Assembly: GCA_016930135.1 (NCBI GenBank)
Contig: JAFGHM010000052.1
Location: 1 to 34,619 of the forward strand
Direction of reading: 5' to 3'
DNA length: 34,619 nt
Origin: Thermoplasmatota archaeon
GTDB taxonomy: Archaea; Thermoplasmatota; Thermoplasmata; UBA10834
Position 1 is the first letter of the stretch; each line of letters starts with the position of its first letter. The notes under the pieces are model-generated. The model saw only the letters and a list, made by a program, of their open reading frames with translations. It was not told where the DNA came from and did no database searches. The translations under genes and the position numbers were made by a program. This document shows, piece by piece, positions 7,742-16,245 of the stretch.

Positions 7742-9498
7742 TAGTACTCGCCTTGTGATTTCTGTTCGCGATCAAGCCTCGAATCCTTCTTGTTGATCCT
7801 CGGTCTGCCCGAGTCCTGGTCTCTCCTGAAGGTTATCTCCACATCCTTGAGGAACCTGTTCATTCCCTGACGCATCCGCATCGGCCCTTCGGTCGTTCCG
7901 CTGACCGAGGCCTTGCCCGAGAAGACCATCAGGGAATCCGATATCAGGTCTATCATGTACACGTCGTGGTCTACGACGACGGCCGATTTGCCGAGCTTCT
8001 CGATCGCGCGCCTGATGGTCTTTGATGCGACCATTCTCTGGTTCGAATCCAGGTATGCGGACGGTTCGTCGATGAGGTAGATGTCGGCCGACCGGCCCAG
8101 GCACTCAGCGATGGCCACCCTCTGCAGCTCCCCGCCGGACAGCGTCTTCACCTCCTTGTCCATCAGGTACTTGAGGTGGAGTGGATGGGCGACCTCCGCC
8201 TGGAAGAAGCCGGACTCGAAATCCCTGCCTATGCTCTGGAACAGCATCTCGCGGACCGTGCCCTCGAACTCCGGGTTGATGTACTGAGGTTTGTAGCTGA
8301 TGGAAGCTTCCCCCTCGACCTTGCCAGCGGTCGGAGACACCTCTCCCGCCAACATCCTGACGAAGGTCGTCTTCCCTGTCGCGTTCGGCCCGACCGCTCC
8401 GACAACCTCCCCTTTCTTGATCGCGCCCTCGTGCACCTTGAGCGTGAAGTTCTTGAACCGTTTGGTCAGCGCGGGGAACCGTATGAGCACCTCAGACTGC
8501 CAGTCGGTCCTCGGAGGCCGCTTCTCGAACTTTATCTTGGTGTCCCTGAACCGGATGTTCTCCTCTCTCAGGTATCCATCGAGGTAGACGTTGATCGCGG
8601 TTCTGACCGGTCTCGGCTGCGCTATCACTCCGTAGGCCCCCTCCTCGCCGTACATTATGTGGACCAGGTCCGCCAGGAAGTCCATGACGGCCAGGTCGTG
8701 CTCGATCACGAACACCTGCTTCTCCTGGCTGAGCTCTTGGATGATCTTCGCGATTTCGAGCCGCTGGTATATGTCAAGGTAAGAGGACGGCTCGTCGAAG
8801 AAGTACACATCCACGTCCCTCAGGAGCGTCGCTGCGATCGCGACCCGTTGCAGCTCCCCACCAGACAGCTTTGCCAGGTTGCGCTCGATCACATTATGTA
8901 TGCCCAGACGCCGGGACACCTCCCTCAAGCGCTTTCCATCATCCACCTTCTTGAGGAGGTCCTTCACGACGCCCTTGTGTACCGCAGGGAGCTTGTCGAC
9001 GTACTGTGGCTTGACAGCGGTCCTCAGCCTTCCCTCCGAGAGAGCCCTGAAGTAGTCGTGAACCTCGGTGCCGGCATACTTGTCGAGGACCTTGGCCCAA
9101 TCACCTGCGCTCTCGTGCTCCCCGAGGTTGGGAACGATCTGCCCCGACAGTATCGATACGGCCGTCGTCTTGCCGATTCCGTTCGGGCCGAGTAGTCCTA
9201 TCACCTGGCCTTTCCTCGGCGTGGGCAACCTGTAGAGCCGGAAGGAGTTCTTGCCGTACTGGTGTACGGTCTCGCCCTCGAGCTCCTGCGGGAGGCCGAT
9301 GATCTTGATGGCCTCGAAGGGGCACTTGTGGACGCATATCCCGCAGCCGACGCACAGCTCCTCGACCACCACGGGCTTCCCGTTCTCGCCCAGGGCGATC
9401 GCCTCCACCCCGGTCCTCACGGGCGGACAGTAGTGTATGCACTCAAGGCTGCATCTCTTAGGCTGGCAGCGGTCCTTGAGTACGACTGCTATCCTCAT
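7732..9498 (-). CDS. ABCE1/Rli1 ribosome recycling ATPase
   Basis: 588 residues, the usual length. The N-terminal domain carries two [4Fe-4S] motifs (Cys11, 16, 20, 24 and Cys49, 52, 55, 59). Two nucleotide-binding domains follow: the first Walker A is GPNGIGKTT (104-112), the second GPNATGKTT, and both have the signature LSGGELQR. Walker B sequences read FFDEPSSYLD and LIDEPSAYLD. ABCE1 splits ribosomes after termination or rescue, working with release factor aRF1 or Pelota; Pelota is encoded 5 kb away. The promoter CTTTTTATG (9529-9521) lies 23-31 bases upstream of the ATG, so the mRNA is probably leaderless. Confidence 0.97.
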   Translation of the reverse strand: MRIAVVLKDRCQPKRCSLECIHYCPPVRTGVEAIALGENGKPVVVEELCVGCGICVHKCPFEAIKIIGLPQELEGETVHQYGKNSFRLYRLPTPRKGQVIGLLGPNGIGKTTAVSILSGQIVPNLGEHESAGDWAKVLDKYAGTEVHDYFRALSEGRLRTAVKPQYVDKLPAVHKGVVKDLLKKVDDGKRLREVSRRLGIHNVIERNLAKLSGGELQRVAIAATLLRDVDVYFFDEPSSYLDIYQRLEIAKIIQELSQEKQVFVIEHDLAVMDFLADLVHIMYGEEGAYGVIAQPRPVRTAINVYLDGYLREENIRFRDTKIKFEKRPPRTDWQSEVLIRFPALTKRFKNFTLKVHEGAIKKGEVVGAVGPNATGKTTFVRMLAGEVSPTAGKVEGEASISYKPQYINPEFEGTVREMLFQSIGRDFESGFFQAEVAHPLHLKYLMDKEVKTLSGGELQRVAIAECLGRSADIYLIDEPSAYLDSNQRMVASKTIRRAIEKLGKSAVVVDHDVYMIDLISDSLMVFSGKASVSGTTEGPMRMRQGMNRFLKDVEITFRRDQDSGRPRINKKDSRLDREQKSQGEYYYD

Positions 9499-9520
9499 CG
9501 GCGGTAGAAAGCGCGAGGCG

Positions 9521-9530
9521 CATAAAAAGC
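9521..9530 (-). promoter_or_regulatory. TATA box of the ABCE1 gene
   Basis: Minus-strand GCTTTTTATG, centred about 27 bases from the ATG at 9498. It ends 3 bases before the stop codon of the upstream peptidase gene (9535-9533). Confidence 0.5.
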
Positions 9531-9532
9531 TA

Positions 9533-11041
9533 TCAGCTCTGGTCGGCCAGGCCCAGCTCGATCTCCCTTGCGAGCGGCTCGATGTCGAGGTCGGCGTATC
9601 CGACGGTCTTCACCATCTCGTTTGCTGTGAACTTCTGGCCGTAGGACCAGAGCTCCTTCAGATAGCCGCCTGCCTTGTCGTTCTTGAACCAGGCCTCTCC
9701 GAACCTCTCCTGCAGTGCCGCTCTCACCTGAGCCTCCAATATCCAGGCCCTGAGGTACTCGGCGCAGTAGAAGGCGTCGTCCACGTCCTCGAGGTAGTGC
9801 TTCTCCGAGTGCCTGAACCTCAGGGACTTCTGCAGGGTGGTCCTGTAGACATCCTGGAACTCGGGGGTGACATGGGCATTGTGCAGCTTCAGCTCGTAGA
9901 TCAGCTTCGAACCGTACCTGCGCAGGAACATGAGCTTGTTCACGAGCGCGAACCTGACATATACCGCCGGCTCCTCCATGCCCAGGACCTCCCTGAGCCA
10001 GAGAGGGTTGGAGGTGAGGTATTCGAACAGGAACGCGAAGGATTCCGTCACCGAGTTGTCCCCGAGGTAGCGATACTCGGCTGGCAGATCCTCCCTGGTG
10101 TTCCCGAAATGCCATGCGTGCCCGCCCTCGTGGAAGAACGATTCGTAGTCTCTCCAGCCTCCCGAGGGCATAATCACCAGCTTGATCCTCCGGGGGACCT
10201 TGATGGGGGCACAGAAGGCCCTCGGCGATTTCTTTGGCCTCTCCTCCATGTCGACCTCTATGTTGGAGTACTTCTCAGGATCCAGACCCATGCCCCTGAG
10301 TGTCCTGAAGAATGCCTCCGTGAGCCTGTCCTTCTCGAAGTACTTGTCGTACTCCTCGCCCCTGAACGCGAATGGTATGTCGTAGCTCCACGCGTCAGTC
10401 AAGGACAGCCCGGCGCGGCTCCGCAGCAACTGCTCCATCTCTCGGGCGTAGAGCTCATCCGTCTTTCTTATCAGCTCCTGCATGTGCGACTCGAGCGCTC
10501 GGTAGTCTATGCCCTTGAGCGAGGAGCACAGGTCGCAGTAGTTCTTGAAGCCTAGCGTCTTCGAGAGGCTGTGCAGTTTCTCCATCCTTTCCAGGAGCAG
10601 GGCGTTGAGTTTTTCCGTCTCCCCGAGCTTCGCTTCGAAGAGCCGCCTGCGCCTGTCGGCGTCAGCCTCGTTCCGGAGCCTCACGGGCACCATGCGATAG
10701 GGCACCTGCTCTCCGTCGAACTGCACCAAGGACTGCGCCTCGAATGTCTGTGCCGTGTCCGTCAGGTCCTTCACGAGGTTGTCCATGTATCCGTTGGTCG
10801 AGAACGAGCGCAGATAGCTCAGCCATCTGAAGTCCTCTGAGCCCTCCGCCCCTGCGGCCTCGGCCGCACTGCTGACCTCGCCGACCGATTCGGCCGAGAA
10901 TAGATGGCTGTACTTGCTGTAGATGGCGGCGGTGGACATGTCCTCCTTGAGCCCAGCGTAGTTGCGGTAAAACTCCTCCATCAGCTCGCTCTCGAAGGGC
11001 TCCAAATCTCCCCGAAGGCTCTCGACGGTGAGGGAGGCCAT
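9533..11041 (-). CDS. M3-like zinc metallopeptidase (oligoendopeptidase family)
   Basis: 502 residues. The zinc motif HEGGH is at 304-308, preceded by IMPSGGWRDYESFF. A TESFAFLFEYL segment follows with Glu333, the likely third zinc ligand, 25 residues after the second histidine. This is the arrangement of clan MA gluzincins of the M3 (thimet/oligoendopeptidase F) type, which cut short peptides in the cytosol. The largely helical N-terminal half matches that fold. It is shorter than bacterial PepF (about 600 residues). No signal peptide is seen. A TATA-like GAATATCAA at 11073-11065 gives a near-leaderless start at 11041. The downstream gene, ABCE1, has its own promoter. Confidence 0.85.
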   Translation of the reverse strand: MASLTVESLRGDLEPFESELMEEFYRNYAGLKEDMSTAAIYSKYSHLFSAESVGEVSSAAEAAGAEGSEDFRWLSYLRSFSTNGYMDNLVKDLTDTAQTFEAQSLVQFDGEQVPYRMVPVRLRNEADADRRRRLFEAKLGETEKLNALLLERMEKLHSLSKTLGFKNYCDLCSSLKGIDYRALESHMQELIRKTDELYAREMEQLLRSRAGLSLTDAWSYDIPFAFRGEEYDKYFEKDRLTEAFFRTLRGMGLDPEKYSNIEVDMEERPKKSPRAFCAPIKVPRRIKLVIMPSGGWRDYESFFHEGGHAWHFGNTREDLPAEYRYLGDNSVTESFAFLFEYLTSNPLWLREVLGMEEPAVYVRFALVNKLMFLRRYGSKLIYELKLHNAHVTPEFQDVYRTTLQKSLRFRHSEKHYLEDVDDAFYCAEYLRAWILEAQVRAALQERFGEAWFKNDKAGGYLKELWSYGQKFTANEMVKTVGYADLDIEPLAREIELGLADQS

Positions 11042-11115
11042 GGGGCGATAATCGTAGTCATCGTTGATATTCGTTGTGCCTTCTGGCTTCTGGCAGGTAG
11101 GGGCTGGAGCGCGCT

Positions 11116-11125
11116 ACATTTAAGT
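11116..11125 (+). promoter_or_regulatory. TATA box of the metG-PHP operon
   Basis: ACATTTAAGT, about 37 bases before the ATG at 11158. The predicted leader is about 10 bases. Confidence 0.45.
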
Positions 11126-11157
11126 GCGCCACGCTCTATGGTGGGCGGCTGTTCAAG

Positions 11158-13365
11158 ATGTCCCGAGTGCTTGTGTGCTGCGCATGGCCCTATGCGAACG
11201 GGCCCGTACATGTCGGACATGTGACGGGATCGTTGCTCCCCGCCGACATCTTCGCGAGGTTCAACCGCCTCGTGGGGAACGAGGTGCTCATGGTGTCGGG
11301 GTCGGACATGCATGGCGCTCCCATAACGGTCAGTGCGGACAAGGAGAAGGTACCTCCCGAGACCATCGCAGACAGATACCATGCCCTGAACTCGAAGGCC
11401 ATATCAGATCTGGGCATAGCCTTCGATCTCTACACTAGCACGCACACGCACAACCACGAGCAGGTCACTCAGGACGTCTTTGTCAGGCTCCTCGAGAAGG
11501 GCCATCTCGAAAAGAAGTCCACACCGCAGTTCTACTGCGGCAGGTGCGGCCGCTTCCTTCCGGACAGGTATGTCGAGGGCAAGTGCCCTCACTGCGGCTA
11601 TGAGCGTGCCAGGGGCGACCAGTGCGATTCCTGCGGAAAGGACTTGAACGCCGAGGAGCTGATGGACGCCAAGTGTCAGCTCTGCGGGGAGGTGCCCGAA
11701 CTCAAGGAGACCGAGCACTTCTTCCTGAAGCTCTCTCACTTCACCGAGCAGCTCATACGGTATGCCGAGGCGAACGGACATTGGCGCCCGCACGTGCGCG
11801 CGTTTACGCTGAACGTGTTGAAGGAAGGCCTTGCCGACAGGCCGATCACGCGGGACATCTCGTGGGGGGTGCCCGTCCCTGTCAAGGGGTTCGAGGACAA
11901 GAGGATATACGTCTGGTTCGAGGCAGTCATCGGGTACCTGTCCGCATCAGTCGAATGGGCGAAGCTGGAGAACAGGGCCGAAGACTGGAGGAGGTTCTGG
12001 ACCGATCCAGAGTGCAAGAGCTACTACTTCCTGGGGAAGGACAACATCGTCTTCCACACCATAATCTGGCCCGCGATGCTTCTGGGATATGGCGGCCTGA
12101 ACCTGCCTTACGATGTGCCCGCGAACCAGTTCATGACGCTGGAAGGGCAGAAGTTCTCGAAGAGCATGGGCGTGAGCATCGACATCCCCGACATGCTTGT
12201 CAAGTTCCGGCCTGACATAGTCAGGTACTACCTGGCCGCCAACATGCCGGAGATGAAGGATTCGGAGTTCTCTTGGGAGGACTTCGCGGCAAGGACCAAC
12301 AACGAGCTCGTGGCCACCTACGGCAACTTCCTTCATAGAACCCTTTCTTTCACATTCAAGAACTTCGGCGAGATCCCCGCCAAAGGTGCCCTTGACGAAA
12401 GGGACAAGGCCGCGTTGGCGAGGGTGTCGGAATCGGCCGTCGAAGTCAGGGAGGCGCTCTCGGGCTGCGAATTCAAGCGGGCCATGAAGACGATCATGGA
12501 CCTGGCCCAGCTGGGCAACCAGTACTTCGATGCGGTCGCCCCATGGTCGTTGGTCGGCACGGACAGGACAAGGTGTGGTACGGTCCTCCACATCAGCCTC
12601 TTGATCTCGAAGGCCCTGGCCGTGATGGCCTGGCCTTTCCTGCCGTTCTCCTCCGAGAGCATCTGGAAGCAGCTGAGACTTGAGGGCACGATAGAGGAGA
12701 CGGGATGGAAGGGCATCGAGATGCCGCTGAAGGAAGGAGAGAAGATGGATAAACCCGCTCCGCAGTTCGCGAAGGTGGATGTGAAGTCGGAGGGAGATTT
12801 CCAGGAGTTCGCCGCCCTCGACCTCAGAATCGGCAAAGTGATCGATGTGTCCGCGCATCCGAATGCGGACAAGCTGTACTTGATGGAAGTCGACATCGGG
12901 AGGCCCATCACAATGATAAGCGGCCTCAAGGAGTTCTACACCTCGGAGCAGCTGAAGACGAAGACCTTGGTCGTCGTCACCAACCTCGAGCCCGCGACCA
13001 TAAGGGGGGTCAAGTCTCAGGGTATGCTTCTGGCAGCGGAGGAGGACAAGAAGCTGGCCCTCCTGACGCCAGAGAGAGATCTCCCCGCAGGGACTCAGAT
13101 CTCAAGTGGCATGGACCCAGGGAAGAGACAGCTGAGTTTCAAGGAGTTCCAGAAGCTGGATATGAGGGCTGGTACCGGCCTTGGGGGTGACCCAGCGATG
13201 CTGGATCTCGGTTCGAGGAGGGTAAGGTGCGCTGAGGTCAGGCCAGACGTGGGCAAGCGGTACGCGGCATTCGTGAAAGGGGACAAGGCCTTGGTGTTGC
13301 ACGGTCCTGAAGACGTCAGGATCGTCTTTGACACCGACATCCCAGCCGGTGCGAAGATACGATGA
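11158..13365 (+). CDS. metG: Methionyl-tRNA synthetase with C-terminal tRNA-binding domains
   Basis: 735 residues, class I synthetase charging tRNA(Met). The catalytic core shows the HIGH-type HVGH (18-21) and the KMSKS-type KFSKS (332-336). A four-part zinc region has Cys pairs 127/130, 143/146, 156/159 and 173/176. The anticodon-binding helical domain follows. A Trbp111/EMAP-like tRNA-binding OB domain starts near residue 547 (LDLRIGKVIDVSAHPNADKL). A second, divergent copy seems to follow from residue 659 (SFKEFQKLDMRAGTG), ending without the usual OB-fold motifs. Its stop codon overlaps the start of the PHP gene (ATGA), so the two are translationally coupled. Confidence 0.97.
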   Translation: MSRVLVCCAWPYANGPVHVGHVTGSLLPADIFARFNRLVGNEVLMVSGSDMHGAPITVSADKEKVPPETIADRYHALNSKAISDLGIAFDLYTSTHTHNHEQVTQDVFVRLLEKGHLEKKSTPQFYCGRCGRFLPDRYVEGKCPHCGYERARGDQCDSCGKDLNAEELMDAKCQLCGEVPELKETEHFFLKLSHFTEQLIRYAEANGHWRPHVRAFTLNVLKEGLADRPITRDISWGVPVPVKGFEDKRIYVWFEAVIGYLSASVEWAKLENRAEDWRRFWTDPECKSYYFLGKDNIVFHTIIWPAMLLGYGGLNLPYDVPANQFMTLEGQKFSKSMGVSIDIPDMLVKFRPDIVRYYLAANMPEMKDSEFSWEDFAARTNNELVATYGNFLHRTLSFTFKNFGEIPAKGALDERDKAALARVSESAVEVREALSGCEFKRAMKTIMDLAQLGNQYFDAVAPWSLVGTDRTRCGTVLHISLLISKALAVMAWPFLPFSSESIWKQLRLEGTIEETGWKGIEMPLKEGEKMDKPAPQFAKVDVKSEGDFQEFAALDLRIGKVIDVSAHPNADKLYLMEVDIGRPITMISGLKEFYTSEQLKTKTLVVVTNLEPATIRGVKSQGMLLAAEEDKKLALLTPERDLPAGTQISSGMDPGKRQLSFKEFQKLDMRAGTGLGGDPAMLDLGSRRVRCAEVRPDVGKRYAAFVKGDKALVLHGPEDVRIVFDTDIPAGAKIR

Positions 13366-14024
13366 AGATAGACATGCACATTCATACATCATACTCGAGG
13401 GACGCGTCCGGCCCGCCGAAGGATGTGCTGGGCAGATGCGTCAAGCTGGGCCTCGGCGGGTTCGCTGTCACGGACCACAACTCCATCGAAGGTTCCTTGC
13501 AGGCGTACGAGCTCGCCAAGGATCAGGGGCTCGTCGCTGTGAGGGGAGTCGAGGTCTCCGCGCAGGAAGGCCACATCCTCGCATACGGCGTGGGCGAGCT
13601 GGTCCCCAGAGGCCTCCCGGTTGCCGAGACAATCGAGAGGATACACGCCCTGGGCGGAGTTGCGGTGGCAGCTCACCCTAAGAGGTTCCCGTCCGGCATC
13701 GGGCTGAAGATGGCAAGGGACGCCCCCTTCGACGCCATCGAGGTTCTGAATGGAGGTTCATCGAGGCGCAGCAACGCCCTGGCCAGAAGAGTGGCCGAGG
13801 AGAAGCACTCGCCTATGACAGCCGGGAGCGATGCGCATTCACTTGACCAGATCGGCAAGGCCTACTGCATCATCGAGGGCGGCGGCGAAGAGCAGGAGGT
13901 CCTCGAGGCGATCAGGAAGGGAGGCGTGAGCATTGGCGGGAGAAGCAGATCCCTGAAGGAGGGGATAGTGTACTCCGTCGAGACTCTCGCCGAATGGCTG
14001 AGAGGGGATTTCAAAAGGCTCTGA
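13362..14024 (+). CDS. PHP-domain phosphoesterase
   Basis: 220 residues. The PHP metal site is complete by eye: His6 and His8 (DMHIHTSYSRD), Asp38-His39 (TDHN), Glu64, His71 (EGHILAYG), His105 (AAHPKR) and Asp157/His159 (SDAH). PHP proteins of this size hydrolyse small phosphomonoesters or nucleotides such as histidinol phosphate or 3',5'-bisphosphonucleotides; the substrate is not fixed by sequence. The ATG overlaps the metG stop codon (ATGA), indicating one operon. A link to translation, for instance removal of nucleotide by-products, is speculative. Confidence 0.88.
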   Translation: MKIDMHIHTSYSRDASGPPKDVLGRCVKLGLGGFAVTDHNSIEGSLQAYELAKDQGLVAVRGVEVSAQEGHILAYGVGELVPRGLPVAETIERIHALGGVAVAAHPKRFPSGIGLKMARDAPFDAIEVLNGGSSRRSNALARRVAEEKHSPMTAGSDAHSLDQIGKAYCIIEGGGEEQEVLEAIRKGGVSIGGRSRSLKEGIVYSVETLAEWLRGDFKRL

Positions 14025-14033
14025 TGACGGCGC

Positions 14034-14393
14034 TCAGATCTTGCTCTCGATCTTCGCGGCGAATTCCCTTGCCTTTGTAGCGAGGTCCGCTGCGGAGATG
14101 TCCTTCGAGGCGGTCAGGACCAGAAGGGCCCTGTTCCCAGCGCTCACCAGAACCATCCTTCCCCTCGTCAGCTCGATGGAGACATTCTGCAGCTTGTCCT
14201 TGAGTTCGGCGGTCGCGGTTTCAGCAGCTCCCAACAGTATCGCGGACATGGCCACGAAGGTCTCCAGGTGTACGCCTTTGGGGGAGTCCCCCGCGATGTG
14301 CATGCCGCTTCTCGAGACGACGGTCGCCTCATATACGGAAGGGATCGAGCGGATTTCATCCAAGACCTCTTCTAGCGCCAAGTATTCGACCAT
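14034..14393 (-). CDS. Roadblock/LC7-domain protein
   Basis: 119 residues, nearly the whole length being one Roadblock/LC7 domain: an N-terminal helix (EEVLDEIRSIPSVYEATVVS), the beta-turn SRSGMHIAGD, a central helix (AMSAILLGAAETATAELKD), strands around SIELTRGRMVLVSAG and ALLVLTAS, and a C-terminal helix. Such proteins usually partner small Ras/MglA-type GTPases or form dimeric scaffolds. No GTPase gene is in the window, so the partner is unknown. It converges with the PHP gene nine bases away. Its promoter is probably the minus-strand TATA at 14453-14441. Confidence 0.85.
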   Translation of the reverse strand: MVEYLALEEVLDEIRSIPSVYEATVVSRSGMHIAGDSPKGVHLETFVAMSAILLGAAETATAELKDKLQNVSIELTRGRMVLVSAGNRALLVLTASKDISAADLATKAREFAAKIESKI

Positions 14394-14440
14394 GGTGGCC
14401 TAGCCCTCCCTCTGACAGGCTGCATTGTGATTAACTGGCG

Positions 14441-14453
14441 AGCATATATTACT
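14441..14453 (-). promoter_or_regulatory. TATA box of the Roadblock gene
   Basis: Minus-strand AGTAATATATGCT, about 54 bases from the ATG at 14393. The predicted leader of roughly 27 bases contains a GGAGGG stretch. Confidence 0.4.
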
Positions 14454-14479
14454 TTCTCGCGCGGGCTGAGCGGCTCGAT

Positions 14480-14492
14480 GAATTGATATCGG
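14480..14492 (+). promoter_or_regulatory. TATA-like element of the pelota gene
   Basis: GAATTGATATCGG, centred about 33 bases before the ATG at 14520. The predicted leader is about six bases. Confidence 0.35.
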
Positions 14493-14519
14493 GCCACGGT
14501 CATCCGTGCGGCGGAACAG

Positions 14520-15557
14520 ATGAAGATACTCCACCAGGACGCCAAAGCCAATGAGATCAAGCTCATGCCGGAGACGATGGACGACCTCTGGCACCTCTAC
14601 AACCTTGTCGATGAGGGAGACATGGTCTTCGCCCTGACCTACAGAAGGGGCGAGGAGAAATCGGACAAGCTCAGGCCCGAGCGTTCCGACAAGGTCCGAA
14701 TGCGCCTGGGGATCAGGGTGCGCAAGGTGGAGTTCCACGAGACCGATGACGTCCTCAGAGTGCTTGGCGTCATAGAACAGGGTCCCCAGGACCTCGGCGA
14801 GCACCATACGCTTGTCATCGGCCCGGGCGAGGCCATCAATGTGATCAAGCCCGAGTGGAAGGCGCAGCATTTCGACCGCATCAAACGGGCCGTAGCATCT
14901 TCGGAGCGCCCATCGGTAGTCTTGGTCTCGATAGAGGACACGGACGCCGTCATCGCAACGGTTCGGGAGTACGGAATAAAGGAGCACGCGACGATAACAA
15001 GGAATCCGCAAGGGAAGATGTACGACGCCAAGCCGAACGAGGAGGAGTTCCTGGACGCCGTGGTGGAGAAGCTCAAGTTGCTGCTGAAGGGAGAGCCTCT
15101 CATCATCCTGGGTCCCGGGTTCCTGAAAGAGGCCCTCGCCCGGAGGCTGAGGGAGAAAGCCCCTGGTCTGTCCGCCTCCGTCTCTGTGCAGCACACCGGT
15201 CAGGCGGGCATGGCGGGCATTCACGAGCTGATGAAGCAAGGTGTCGGCGGGAAGTTCCTCGAGGAGACCAGGGTGGCCAGGGAGACGAGGCTGATGGAGC
15301 AGCTCTTCGCGGAGATAGGCAAGGGAGGCATGTTCGCTTACGGCGATCAGCAGGTCTTGGAAGCCGCTCAGTCAGGGGCCGTCGCGACGCTGCTCGTGCT
15401 CGACACCAAGGTCAGGACGCACTCGGCGGAGAGCGTGCTGAGGATGGTCGAGGAGTCGAAAGGGGAGTTCGTTGTCGTGAGCTCCATGCACGAAGCAGGG
15501 AAGCGGCTGGAGTCGCTAGGAGGAGTCGCCGCTATACTGAGATACAGGATCAGCTAG
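14520..15557 (+). CDS. pelA: Pelota (aPelota/Dom34), stalled-ribosome rescue factor
   Basis: 345 residues, typical archaeal Pelota length. The Sm-like N-terminal domain is clear (MKILHQDAKANEIKLMPET, DDLWHLYNLVDEGDMVFALT, KVRMRLGIRVRKVEFHETDDVLRVLG). The central domain begins around VVLVSIEDTDAVIATVREYG. The C-terminal eRF1-like domain includes GMFAYGDQQVLEAAQSGAVATLLVLD. Pelota enters the empty A site of stalled ribosomes together with archaeal EF1A and then recruits ABCE1 to split the subunits; it lacks the GGQ release motif, and none is seen here. The gene stands between the Roadblock gene and the response regulator gene. Confidence 0.97.
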   Translation: MKILHQDAKANEIKLMPETMDDLWHLYNLVDEGDMVFALTYRRGEEKSDKLRPERSDKVRMRLGIRVRKVEFHETDDVLRVLGVIEQGPQDLGEHHTLVIGPGEAINVIKPEWKAQHFDRIKRAVASSERPSVVLVSIEDTDAVIATVREYGIKEHATITRNPQGKMYDAKPNEEEFLDAVVEKLKLLLKGEPLIILGPGFLKEALARRLREKAPGLSASVSVQHTGQAGMAGIHELMKQGVGGKFLEETRVARETRLMEQLFAEIGKGGMFAYGDQQVLEAAQSGAVATLLVLDTKVRTHSAESVLRMVEESKGEFVVVSSMHEAGKRLESLGGVAAILRYRIS

Positions 15558-15567
15558 TCCGATGCAG

Positions 15568-16026
15568 CTACTGGGTGCGCCTCGCCCTGAGCAGGTCCAC
15601 CATCGCATCCACCAGCAGGCTCACAGGGAAGGGCTTCGCCCAGAAGGAAACCGCCCCCGCCTCGAGCGCCTGCTCCCTCACCGACTCGTCCGCGCTAGAG
15701 AATATGATGGGCATGCCGGGGGCCATGCGGAGTATCTCCTTGGTGGTCTGGATGCCGTCTTTGCCCTGCATCCTGTGGTCCATGATGATCGCGTCCGGCC
15801 TGGACTTCATCGTCTGGAATATCCTCACCGCTTCCTCTCCGCTCCTAGCAGAGAAGACAGTGAACCCTCTCGATTCGAAGACATCCTTGTACAGCTCCCG
15901 GATGAAGTCCTGGTCGTCGACAATGAACACCCTGCCGACGTGTCTGTTCAGCCGCAGGGCCGATTCGGTGGTCGTGCCGCCGGACAGGTTGGCAGGAGCC
16001 TCGTATCTCCTCCTCTCTCCGAACAT
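15568..16026 (-). CDS. Stand-alone response-regulator receiver protein
   Basis: 152 residues. A 30-residue N-terminal extension is followed by one complete receiver domain: acidic pocket Asp37-Asp38, phospho-acceptor Asp83 (IIMDHRM), switch Ser110/Ser111, Phe128 and Lys131 (FWAKPF). No output domain follows, so it acts CheY-like through protein contacts or within a phosphorelay. No histidine kinase is encoded in the window. It converges with pelA, ten bases apart. The N-terminal start is uncertain: no Shine-Dalgarno site is seen, and the nearest good TATA on this strand (16150-16141) would give a leader of about 90 bases. Confidence 0.88.
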   Translation of the reverse strand: MFGERRRYEAPANLSGGTTTESALRLNRHVGRVFIVDDQDFIRELYKDVFESRGFTVFSARSGEEAVRIFQTMKSRPDAIIMDHRMQGKDGIQTTKEILRMAPGMPIIFSSADESVREQALEAGAVSFWAKPFPVSLLVDAMVDLLRARRTQ

Positions 16027-16167
16027 CGGATTTCCCGGCTCAGGTACTGCCCTAGGACCGCAGGCACTCGCGCACGCGTACGTGAGGTGTGACTGCTTAT
16101 CCCATCCCTCTTCCCTGACAGGTGGGGATATTCACTAAGCGTTATAATTGTTTCGCGCATCGTCCTA

Positions 16168-16189
16168 TGGCCGGCGTGTCGCGCGGCCA
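16168..16189. repeat. Inverted repeat 1 (overlaps inverted repeat 2)
   Basis: TGGCCG (16168-16173) pairs with CGGCCA (16184-16189). Its right arm shares bases 16187-16189 with the left arm of the next repeat, so the two stems cannot form together in one RNA. Confidence 0.45.
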
Positions 16190-16203
16190 ATCGGATTGAT
16201 TGG
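16187..16203. repeat. Inverted repeat 2
   Basis: CCAATC (16187-16192), five-base loop, GATTGG (16198-16203). A perfect six-base stem. Confidence 0.45.
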
Positions 16204-16214
16204 GAAGACGGGTT

Positions 16215-16245
16215 GATAGGTAGGGGAGCATGGCGCCTACCTATC
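16215..16245. repeat. Inverted repeat 3: ten-base perfect stem
   Basis: GATAGGTAGG (16215-16224) is the exact reverse complement of CCTACCTATC (16236-16245), with an 11-base loop. It lies 11 bases after the stop of a possible small minus-strand ORF (16257-16259). It could end that transcript or form the third stem of a plus-strand RNA. Confidence 0.6.

Noticed and set aside
8176-9195. 339-residue plus-strand ORF
   Set aside because: Fully antisense to ABCE1; Leu/Arg/Val-rich shadow translation typical of GC-rich DNA.
9437-10555. 372-residue plus-strand ORF
   Set aside because: Antisense to the M3-like peptidase with its HEGGH site and to the ABCE1 start; no domain pattern.
11947-12858. 303-residue minus-strand ORF
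   Set aside because: Antisense to the metG core and anticodon-binding region.
14855-16138. 427-residue plus-strand ORF
   Set aside because: Out-of-frame with Pelota and antisense to the receiver gene; low-complexity Gly/Arg-rich sequence.
16157-16200. Ten-codon plus-strand ORF starting ATG 16167
   Set aside because: Too short, no ribosome-binding site, and embedded in the hairpins; more likely non-coding.
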